Assembly (NCBI GenBank): GCA_021772695.1
Contig: JAJFLL010000148.1
Location: 1-13,394 of the forward strand
Length of the DNA: 13,394 nucleotides
From: Deltaproteobacteria bacterium
GTDB taxonomy: Bacteria; UBA10199; DSSB01
Direction: 5' to 3'
A model generated the notes under the pieces. The model was not told the origin of the DNA and did no database searches. It saw nothing but the letters and a program-made list of their open reading frames with translations. The position numbers were made by a program, and so were the translations under genes. Numbering within the stretch: the first letter of the stretch is position 1; every line of letters begins with the position of its first letter. This document shows positions 6,501 to 11,732 of the stretch, piece after piece.

Positions 6501-7160
6501 ATGCGCCGAACCATTTTATTTGCACTCTTAATTGGTCTCATGGGGGTCCCCATGACGGGGCAGGCCGACGATGCCTTTAAACCTCAATTGACGACAAAAG
6601 TTCTATTTGATGCCTCAGGAAAACCCAATATTGATGTGAACGCACATGGGCAAAATCCCAATGAGACGGCCACCAACAAGATTCAATCAGCGTTGATGTT
6701 CTATGCTTATGCCGTTAACCAAGAAACAGGAGCCAAGCAAAGCTCGGTGATTAGTCAGGGACAATTGATTGTCACGGCGGTAGCCACTGAAGATGGAATG
6801 AAGCGGGCGAATATATTGACGGCTAATCCCTTGGTTAAAAATAATCCTGCGGGAGAAGCCAACCGCGGTTTTGAATTGAGCTTTGGTTCCTTGGGAACGA
6901 AGGGAAACTCCTTAAAGGTAAACCCTATCGGAAATGCCGAAGGCCTTTTAGTTCCCTCCGTATTTTATGTGTTTCAAGAAACCATCAACACGGTTCCCGT
7001 CAATGGGCTACGGTTGATAGCCCTAGCTTTAGGCGGTACGAATAAATGGTACCGTGAAGTGGGCAAGGCCTCTGACCCAAATAGCGTTTCTCAGGCGCCG
7101 GCCTATGGGTTAAACTTGGCCGTAGATATTATTTCCAAGTTAAGCGGTGCAAAATTATAA
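6501..7160 (+). CDS. Secreted protein of unknown function
   Basis: The 219-residue product is not recognised. A strong AAAGGAG site seven bases upstream supports the ATG. Residues 1-22 are a signal peptide (two Arg, a hydrophobic core, likely cleavage after TGQA before DDAF). The mature chain of about 197 residues has no cysteine. It mixes beta-strand-like stretches (QLIVTAVATE, FELSFGSLG, LLVPSVFYVF, LRLIALAL) with Asn/Gly/Pro-rich turns, and ends in a predicted helix (LAVDIISKLSGAKL). This is compatible with a periplasmic or outer-surface beta-rich domain, but I cannot name a family. The next secreted-protein gene starts 27 bases after its stop on the same strand. The pair is probably one transcript from the promoter at 6444-6472. 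Confidence 0.82.
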   Translation: MRRTILFALLIGLMGVPMTGQADDAFKPQLTTKVLFDASGKPNIDVNAHGQNPNETATNKIQSALMFYAYAVNQETGAKQSSVISQGQLIVTAVATEDGMKRANILTANPLVKNNPAGEANRGFELSFGSLGTKGNSLKVNPIGNAEGLLVPSVFYVFQETINTVPVNGLRLIALALGGTNKWYREVGKASDPNSVSQAPAYGLNLAVDIISKLSGAKL

Positions 7161-7187
7161 AAATGATCAGTAAGGAGCAGGTGATTC

Positions 7188-8096
7188 ATGAGGCATGAGA
7201 AATGGTTAGCTTTAATATTATTGGCTCTCGTAGTCCTTCCTTTTTCAGTTTCGGCGCAAGACGACGTGCAAGTAGTGCCGATCGGTGATTCCATTAAACC
7301 CGAATCACCGGCACCCAGCACAAGTACCAGGCGTCGTAGACGCTATGTGCCACCTTCGGTTAAGGAAGGGACTACCTTCATGGTTTCGCTAGGCACGGCT
7401 TTGAGTAGTGGACTGACACGTGAGGGCGAGACCGTTACCCTCTACGCTGCCGAAGATGTTGGGCCATCTCGAAGTCCCGGTATCCTCATAGGAGCCTTGG
7501 GTCGGGGTACCGTAACTTCAGTAGATAAAAAAGGTCGCACCTTGACGGTTCGAATGGAAACCATATCGGCCAATGATGGTTCACCCCTTGCTATTTCCGG
7601 AAACATTGATCTCAATTCAGATAGCAAGGATGCTGCCTCAGCAGCCGTCGGCGAAAAATTTACCGCCTCGCTCAATGAAAAGTTAGTCGTGAAAAGGCAA
7701 CGCAATAAAAAGGAAGACGAACCGGAAGTGCTTACCGGTTTTGTCGAATTGAGCGGGAAGGGCGCCAAGGCCGACCTGAAAAAAGGCAAAGCCAAAGGTA
7801 AAATTGAAATCATCGTCGAAGCCCCTAAGGGCTACACTGCCGATGATATCGAAACCGGATCGGTAGTCCTTTCCGGTGTGAATGGGCGAGATTTAGCGCA
7901 ACCCGTTGTACCCAATGCCCGGGATCCCAAGCAAGGTGATGCCAATAAAAATGGCACCACCGATTGGAAAATGTATTTCGACTCCTGGGAATTTATAAAG
8001 AATCAGCCGGAAGGCGTTCACAATATTGCGGTCTCGGGTAAACTTCGCGATGGCAAGCCCTTCGAGGCGGTGACCCGGGTGCAAATCGATTATTAA
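7188..8096 (+). CDS. Secreted modular protein: VirB10/TrbI-like barrel segment plus C-terminal surface-type module
   Basis: This is a 302-residue exported protein. AAGGAG (7172-7177) lies 10 bases before the ATG. Residues 1-23 are a signal peptide with likely cleavage after SVSA before QDD. A disordered Pro/Ser/Thr stretch follows, ending in a run of five arginines near 48-52. Residues of about 60-150 (GTTFMVSLGTALSSGLTREG, ILIGALGRGTVTSVDKKGR, LTVRMETISANDGSPLAI) resemble the small beta-barrel repeat of VirB10/TrbI-like bacterial envelope proteins, with its dGt-x-v-G-x-V pattern. The middle is Lys-rich. The last 90 residues (TADDIETGSVVLSGV, DANKNGTTDW, HNIAVSGKLRDGKPF) resemble a module found at the ends of many exported proteins. 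In it, a title strand, an Asp/Asn-rich loop and a G-x-L-x-D-G-x-P-F strand recur. Both comparisons come from memory of patterns. It is probably envelope-associated, with role unknown. Confidence 0.8.
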   Translation: MRHEKWLALILLALVVLPFSVSAQDDVQVVPIGDSIKPESPAPSTSTRRRRRYVPPSVKEGTTFMVSLGTALSSGLTREGETVTLYAAEDVGPSRSPGILIGALGRGTVTSVDKKGRTLTVRMETISANDGSPLAISGNIDLNSDSKDAASAAVGEKFTASLNEKLVVKRQRNKKEDEPEVLTGFVELSGKGAKADLKKGKAKGKIEIIVEAPKGYTADDIETGSVVLSGVNGRDLAQPVVPNARDPKQGDANKNGTTDWKMYFDSWEFIKNQPEGVHNIAVSGKLRDGKPFEAVTRVQIDY

Positions 8097-8099
8097 GTC

Positions 8100-8441
8100 C
8101 TAGTAGCCGTAAACCCCTTGGCCGGGCACCGGGGCATAATTGAGAAATCCGCTGGAGCGAAAGGCGTTATTCACATTGGCTCCAGTGGCCCCTTGCACTT
8201 GATTGCCTAAGAAGAAGGGGCTCGAGGGATAAGAACCGCCTTGGATCGCAGGATTAGTGCTATTGAGACCCGGATAAGCGATGGGTGCATAGGGTCCATA
8301 ACCATAGCCACCGTAGTTATAGGGGTAGGCGTAGGGTTGGCCTACCACCACGGTATCGAGGGCCGAAGCCGATTTCAGGCCCCCCATCAGGCTAAGTGTA
8401 AAAATCATAGTAATTCCAAGTAGATATAATTTATTTCGCAT
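8100..8441 (-). CDS. Small secreted Tyr/Gly/Pro-rich protein
   Basis: The function is unknown. This 113-residue protein has GAAGGAG about six bases before its ATG. Its signal peptide spans residues 1-27 (MRNKLYLLGIT..., with likely cleavage after SASA). The mature part begins with a low-complexity stretch of Tyr, Gly and Pro (PYAYPYNYGGYGYGPYAP). It continues with Asn, Ser and Gly-rich sequence, ends in VYGY, and contains no cysteine. Such composition suits a disordered surface, adhesive or envelope protein and does not suggest an enzyme. The stop is three bases from the stop of the convergent 7188 gene. Confidence 0.75.
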   Translation of the reverse strand: MRNKLYLLGITMIFTLSLMGGLKSASALDTVVVGQPYAYPYNYGGYGYGPYAPIAYPGLNSTNPAIQGGSYPSSPFFLGNQVQGATGANVNNAFRSSGFLNYAPVPGQGVYGY

Positions 8442-8495
8442 TTGGTGCTCCTTCTTGCGTACCCCGCATTACTTTCCTTGGACCTCCAAAGAACC

Positions 8496-8524
8496 AGTAT
8501 GGTTAAAATTGCTTTGGGCTTCAA
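8496..8524 (-). promoter_or_regulatory. Candidate promoter for the Tyr/Gly-rich protein gene
   Basis: On the minus strand, TTGAAG (8519-8524) and CATACT (8496-8501) are 17 bases apart. The -35 region overlaps the first base of the oppositely directed candidate -35 at 8514-8519, so the two promoters would compete. The -10 box is a 4 of 6 match. Confidence 0.33.
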
Positions 8525-8543
8525 GAGGCATCTCCCCTAAAGT
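8514..8543 (+). promoter_or_regulatory. Candidate promoter giving a near-leaderless mRNA for the 8556 gene
   Basis: TTGGGC (8514-8519) and TAAAGT (8538-8543) are 18 bases apart. The ATG at 8556 lies only 12 bases after the -10 box, which predicts a leader of about six bases. No Shine-Dalgarno sequence is present in the last 20 bases before the start. Confidence 0.33.
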
Positions 8544-8555
8544 GTCGCCAATACT

Positions 8556-8948
8556 ATGCTTGGTCTAATCTTTCGAATCGGTAGTATATTTTTGGCGGTG
8601 GTGGTCCTGGCCGGGGTGTTGTGGGGTGTCCTTAAAATATTTGGGCACTCCATAAAATTCTACCGTGCTTCGATTTACTCCCTTCTTTTTTTAGCCTGCG
8701 TTGGCCTGATTCCCTTGGCCTTAAATCCCCTGATGACCGCTTGGAATCCCCAGTTTATGGAATGGCAGCCTGGATTCTTGATGGGATTGGTCCTGGCCTA
8801 CTTAGTTTGGAGGTATTTTTTTTGGCGGGACTTAAAAATTAACGGGTGGAAGACCTTGGGCTATCTGGTGGCCGTTGTCTTGGCCACCTCACTGATACTG
8901 AAGGTTTGGGCGATGATTTTTTATACGGTATTTCAAAGCATGCATTGA
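8556..8948 (+). CDS. Small four-helix membrane protein, function unknown
   Basis: The 130-residue product is almost entirely membrane. Hydrophobic segments lie at about residues 5-27, 39-58, 73-92 and 100-122, separated by short loops. One loop holds the basic stretch WRYFFWRDLKINGWK, which probably faces the cytoplasm. It has no signal peptide distinct from the first helix, and no charged residue in a helix that would suggest transport or catalysis. I do not recognise a family. The start codon has no ribosome-binding site but sits closely behind a possible -10 box, so it may be read from a leaderless mRNA. Its TGA stop lies five bases from the stop of the convergent citrate synthase, inside a 13-base palindrome. 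Confidence 0.7.
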   Translation: MLGLIFRIGSIFLAVVVLAGVLWGVLKIFGHSIKFYRASIYSLLFLACVGLIPLALNPLMTAWNPQFMEWQPGFLMGLVLAYLVWRYFFWRDLKINGWKTLGYLVAVVLATSLILKVWAMIFYTVFQSMH

Positions 8949-8957
8949 ACGGTTCAA
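8945..8957. repeat. 13-base palindrome containing both convergent stop codons
   Basis: TTGAACGGTTCAA is symmetrical about one central base. It holds the TGA of the membrane-protein gene (8946-8948) and the minus-strand TGA of citrate synthase (8954-8956). As RNA it would fold into a 5-bp, A/U-rich stem with a three-base loop. A second small stem, CGCTT/AAGCG (8961-8973), follows inside the citrate synthase 3' end. Neither is a convincing intrinsic terminator. Confidence 0.45.
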
Positions 8958-10078
8958 GAGCGCTTATCAAGCGAGACCCAATGGACATCCCGTGGTCCCA
9001 CATATTCTTCTCGGGGGCGAATCAAACGATTGTTTTCTAATTGTTCTAAAATATGAGCTCCCCAACCGGCCATGCGGCTCATGGCAAAAATCAGGGTGAA
9101 TAAATCGGTGGGAATTCCGAGGGAGTAATAAACCGAGGCAGAGTAAAAATCCACGTTGGCATTCAAATTCTTTTCTTTGTTGATGAATAGTTCGATTTGC
9201 CGGGACATTTCAAACCACCGTATATTTCCGGTAGCCCTGCAGGCCTGTTCGCTCATCTTTCTGAGGTGAGTGGCTCGCGGGTCTTCGGTATGGTAGACCC
9301 GATGTCCAAAACCCATGATTTTTTTCCCCTGTTCCAAAGCTTGCTTGATGTAGGTCAAGGGGTCACCATCGACGCCGATGTCGAGCAACATTTCCATCAC
9401 CCTCTGGTTGGCACCACCATGAAGCGGTCCCTTTAAAGTTCCAATGGCACTGGTTGCAGCGCTATAGATGTCCGATAAGGTCGAGGTAGTTACTCGAGCC
9501 GCAAAGGTAGAGGCGTTAAAGCCATGATCGGCGTGTAGGATTAGTGCAATGTCCAATGCTTTTACTGAAGTGGCATCAGGCTCTTTGCCTGACATCATAT
9601 AAAGAAAATTTTCTGCATGACTTAGATCTTCTCGGGGCCCAATAATTTCTTGTCCGCTGCGAATCCTTTGGATAGCCGCCACTAGGGTAGACATTTGGGC
9701 AACTAACTTCAGCACTCGTTCAAAGTTTTTTTCTTCAGAATGGTCGTTTGGAGATTCCTCTAGTGATCCTAAGGCTGAGACTCCGGTTCGGAGTGCATCC
9801 ATCGGTTCGGTAGTTTTGGGCAAAGTCTTGAGAACCGTTAGAACATCCTCAGGTACCTTGCGATGCTTGCGTAAGAGGGTGTCTAGTTTGGCCAATTGGT
9901 CTTGGGTCGGTAACTTCCTGTTCAAAAGCAGGAAGGTCACTTCCTCGAAGTTGGAATTTTCTGCCAGTTCATGGATATTGATACCTGCGTAAACCAATTC
10001 GCCTTTATCACCGTCGATAAACGAAATAGTACTTTGGGCGATTACCACATCTTTGAGGCCCGCTTTGATCTCAGTCAT
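8954..10078 (-). CDS. gltA: Citrate synthase, short dimeric type (possibly 2-methylcitrate synthase)
   Basis: It condenses acetyl-CoA with oxaloacetate to citrate, the entry step of the TCA cycle, in the cytoplasm. At 374 residues it matches the short form of archaea, Gram-positives and some proteobacteria, and not the longer E. coli type with its N-terminal extension. Motifs are clear: ALILHADHGFNAST (178-191), GPLHGGAN with His220, GFGHRVYHTEDPRA with His259, and NANVDFYSASVYYSLGIP with Asp310. Those three residues form the catalytic triad. The opening segment (VVIAQSTISFIDGDKGELVYAG) is the usual start of this subfamily. The ATG has AAGGG eight bases upstream. Sequence alone does not separate citrate from 2-methylcitrate synthase, and no prp genes are nearby, so citrate synthase is preferred. 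A leader of about 87 bases with a hairpin precedes it. Confidence 0.95.
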   Translation of the reverse strand: MTEIKAGLKDVVIAQSTISFIDGDKGELVYAGINIHELAENSNFEEVTFLLLNRKLPTQDQLAKLDTLLRKHRKVPEDVLTVLKTLPKTTEPMDALRTGVSALGSLEESPNDHSEEKNFERVLKLVAQMSTLVAAIQRIRSGQEIIGPREDLSHAENFLYMMSGKEPDATSVKALDIALILHADHGFNASTFAARVTTSTLSDIYSAATSAIGTLKGPLHGGANQRVMEMLLDIGVDGDPLTYIKQALEQGKKIMGFGHRVYHTEDPRATHLRKMSEQACRATGNIRWFEMSRQIELFINKEKNLNANVDFYSASVYYSLGIPTDLFTLIFAMSRMAGWGAHILEQLENNRLIRPREEYVGPRDVHWVSLDKRS

Positions 10079-10136
10079 AGAAAAAACCCTTAGTTGTTAC
10101 TGATTTCAGGACCTTCTACTCCAGGGCCCTAATGGA

Positions 10137-10161
10137 CGAAACCCCAAAAGGTAAGGTTTCG
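10137..10161 (-). promoter_or_regulatory. Leader hairpin of the citrate synthase mRNA
   Basis: CGAAACC and GGTTTCG form a perfect 7-bp stem around an 11-base loop. If the candidate gltA promoter is right, the stem is at the very 5' end of the message, about 60 bases before the start codon. It could stabilise the transcript or bind a regulator. It is not followed by a U run, so it is not a standard attenuator. Confidence 0.42.
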
Positions 10162-10212
10162 CCGGGCTTATTTCATAGCTGGATCCTTTTTGCAAAGCAA
10201 AGATATTTTCTA

Positions 10213-10231
10213 AAAACCCTTTTGGGGTTTT
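10213..10231 (-). terminator. Possible terminator of the His/Cys-rich gene
   Basis: AAAACCC (10213-10219) pairs with GGGTTTT (10225-10231) across a five-base loop. On the minus strand the stem ends in a run of five T, and it lies about 70 bases after the stop of the 10301-10558 gene. The stem is AT-heavy with only three G-C pairs, so this is a weak call. Confidence 0.35.
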
Positions 10232-10300
10232 AAAAAAAATATTATTAAATTTCAATTAGTTATAACCTGAAAACCCTAAGAAAGCCGCCCGGCGTTAATA

Positions 10301-10558
10301 TTAATAATCCCAATGACAATACCGATGGCCATGGGAGAAGAAACAATGTTTTGCCGGCGGGGCTTGGCGATAGGCCACCAGGCGTTTTTTTCGGTAGTGT
10401 TTATGTCTCTTGTGGCGATGGTAGCAGTGGTGGGACCGGCACCAAGGATCGCTTCGAGGTGCATGTCGGTAATGGGCCTCAGCCGAAGGGGTAGGAAATT
10501 GGAAAATCCCTAGGGTCCCTAAAGTTAAAATGGTTAAAATAGCGGTTCGTTTGACCAT
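10301..10558 (-). CDS. Secreted, very basic His/Cys-rich mini-protein
   Basis: The product is 85 residues. GGAA about six bases before the ATG and a clear signal peptide (MVKRTAILTILTLG..., likely cut after SAEA at residue 28) support translation. The predicted mature chain of 57 residues has 12 histidines, 4 cysteines, 14 Arg or Lys and 6 tyrosines, against only 2 acidic residues. Cysteines sit in the contexts WCRSHHCYH and KHCFFSHGHRYCHW. These repeat a Cys/His cluster on either side of a basic core (HRHKRHKHYRKKR). The composition suggests metal binding (Zn, Cu or Ni) in the periplasm, or binding to an anionic surface such as LPS or DNA; this is inference. It stands alone between citrate synthase and the PDZ gene. 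An antisense frame over the same bases has no signal peptide or ribosome-binding site and is a shadow. Confidence 0.75.
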   Translation of the reverse strand: MVKRTAILTILTLGTLGIFQFPTPSAEAHYRHAPRSDPWCRSHHCYHRHKRHKHYRKKRLVAYRQAPPAKHCFFSHGHRYCHWDY

Positions 10559-10651
10559 GATGGTTTCCTGGTTTTCTGGTTTTTTTTTATCTTCTCTGTG
10601 ATGAAACCAGTCGAAGGAGCACTGTGGACTTTAAAAAAATAGGCGAACTAG

Positions 10652-10675
10652 TTCCTAGACGAATTAGACTAGGAA
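10652..10675. repeat. 7-bp inverted repeat upstream of the PDZ gene, operator-like
   Basis: TTCCTAG (10652-10658) and CTAGGAA (10669-10675) are perfect inverted copies around ten bases. The right arm overlaps the candidate -35 box TTAGAC at 10665-10670. CTAG, a tetramer that is rare in many bacterial genomes, appears three times within 30 bases here. A dimeric repressor site is a reasonable guess. Confidence 0.42.
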
Positions 10676-10694
10676 AGAATTGAGAGGTTAAAAT
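10665..10694 (+). promoter_or_regulatory. Candidate promoter giving a near-leaderless mRNA for the PDZ gene
   Basis: TTAGAC (10665-10670) and TAAAAT (10689-10694) are 18 bases apart. The ATG at 10705 lies 10 bases after the -10 box, so the predicted leader is about four bases. GAGAGG at 10682-10687 is 17 bases from the ATG, too far to serve as a normal ribosome-binding site. Confidence 0.4.
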
Positions 10695-10704
10695 AAATTC
10701 CCAC

Positions 10705-11256
10705 ATGACAAAAATTTGGTTCCTATTTTGGATAGGCCTATTTTTAGGTGTATCGCCCTTGAGTTTTGCTCAGGACGATGCAGGCGGTGTGGGAATTTAT
10801 CTCGATTTTGATCCACCGGGATCACAAAATTTAGTGGTTTATTCGGTAACCTATAAATCTCCTGCAGATAAGGCCAAGGTTAAACGTGGTGATCAACTGA
10901 TTAAGGTAGATGCTCAGCAGGTCCAAGGCAAGAGCTTGGCGGAAGTGGCTTCTTTGATTCGAGGCCCCGCGGGATCGCCGGTGGTCCTTACGGTAATGAG
11001 AGGTGGAGCTTCTATCGATATTCCTCTGGTACGCCAGGTGATGTCAACAAAGGTTAAGGCCGTATTGCCCCCACCCAGTCAAATCGATAATAGCCGCTTT
11101 TTAAATACCGAAGAAAAATCCATGTTAAAACAAAAAATCATGGCTTTAAAAACCCCGGAACAAAAACAACGAATGTTGGAACTGCTGACCGCCTTTAAAG
11201 ATAAATCCCTATCGAAACCCAATTTTCTAAAAGCCATTAGAGCAGAATTTCCTTGA
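10705..11256 (+). CDS. Secreted PDZ-domain protein without a protease domain
   Basis: The 183-residue exported protein has a signal peptide at residues 1-22 (MTKIWFLFWIGLFLG..., cleavage after LSFA before QDD). A single PDZ domain spans about 26-112. GVGIYLDF takes the place of the usual GLG-I carboxylate-binding loop strand, SPADKAKVKRGDQLIKVD is the classic helix and GD-x-I-x-x-V-(D/N) segment, and SLAEVASLIRGPAGSPVVLTVMR is the typical end of CtpA/Prc-type PDZ domains. The peptidase domain that follows PDZ in CtpA is absent. Instead there are about 70 residues, mostly Lys/Glu-rich helix (TEEKSMLKQKIMALKTPEQKQRMLELL). It may bind C-termini of envelope proteins or act as an adaptor for a protease elsewhere; this is inference. 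queF follows after 32 bases on the same strand. Confidence 0.85.
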   Translation: MTKIWFLFWIGLFLGVSPLSFAQDDAGGVGIYLDFDPPGSQNLVVYSVTYKSPADKAKVKRGDQLIKVDAQQVQGKSLAEVASLIRGPAGSPVVLTVMRGGASIDIPLVRQVMSTKVKAVLPPPSQIDNSRFLNTEEKSMLKQKIMALKTPEQKQRMLELLTAFKDKSLSKPNFLKAIRAEFP

Positions 11257-11288
11257 TTTGTCTTAACACCTCAAGTCTTTAGGAGCCT

Positions 11289-11642
11289 ATGCCGACCCAA
11301 CCTCAAAAAAAATTAGAGACCTTTCCTAATCCGAAGCCGGATCGGGAATACTCCATTCAATTCGAATGTCCCGAGTTCACTTGCGTGTGCCCTAAGACCG
11401 GGCAACCGGATTTTGCGACCATTAAAATAACTTATGTTCCCGACCAGTTATGCGTAGAACTAAAATCCCTCAAACTCTATCTTTGGTCCTTCCGAGAAGA
11501 AGGTCATTTTCACGAAGCGGTCACCAACCTCATTTTAGATGACTTGGCCAAGCTCTTAAATCCACGTCGCATGGAGGTCTTCTCCGATTTTAAAGTGCGT
11601 GGGGGTATTCATACTACCGTTACCGCCTGCTATCCGGGCTAA
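11289..11642 (+). CDS. queF: NADPH-dependent 7-cyano-7-deazaguanine reductase
   Basis: QueF reduces the nitrile of preQ0 to the amine preQ1, using two NADPH, in queuosine tRNA-modification synthesis in the cytoplasm. The 117-residue length marks the short, unimodular type, as in Bacillus. The active-site motif FTCVCPKTGQPDFATI is at 30-45. Cys34 is the nucleophile that forms the thioimide, and Asp41 is the proton donor seven residues on. The QueF signature segment ELKSLKLYLWSFREEGHFHE (57-76) carries the NADPH- and substrate-binding residues, including the terminal His-Glu. The C-terminal RGGIHTTVTACYPG is also usual. AGGAG at 11281-11285 is only three bases from the ATG, closer than normal. 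No queC, queD or queE is nearby, and I see no preQ1 riboswitch in the 32 bases upstream. Confidence 0.96.
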   Translation: MPTQPQKKLETFPNPKPDREYSIQFECPEFTCVCPKTGQPDFATIKITYVPDQLCVELKSLKLYLWSFREEGHFHEAVTNLILDDLAKLLNPRRMEVFSDFKVRGGIHTTVTACYPG

Positions 11643-11732
11643 TGGGGCCATGGGCTCCTGGGAAAGGCCACAACCTTACCTGCAGGGCCCCGATAGGGTA
11701 TTAGACCAAAAGCATTGAATTTTCGAGGCTTT

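Larger units (their letters stand above)
10079..10300. promoter_or_regulatory. AT-rich regulatory region upstream of citrate synthase
   Basis: No gene is visible in these 222 bases. On the minus strand, TTGCTT (10195-10200) and TATGAA (10172-10177), 17 bases apart, form a plausible gltA promoter with a start near 10165. AT-rich sequence upstream (10201-10260) could act as an UP element. The octamer AAAACCCT occurs three times on the plus strand (10083-10090, 10213-10220 and 10270-10277). It also holds two hairpins, listed separately. Confidence 0.5.

Noticed and set aside
10313..10513. 66-residue plus-strand frame opposite the His/Cys-rich gene
   Set aside because: It has no ribosome-binding site or signal peptide. 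The minus-strand frame has both.
11257..11288. preQ1 riboswitch in front of queF
   Set aside because: The gap is only 32 bases, and I see neither the stem-loop nor the A-rich tail of a preQ1 aptamer.
11644..11691. GGGGCC ... GGCCCC inverted repeat after queF as a terminator
   Set aside because: The arms are 36 bases apart, no T run follows, and a simpler nearby stem is lacking. It is too weak to call.
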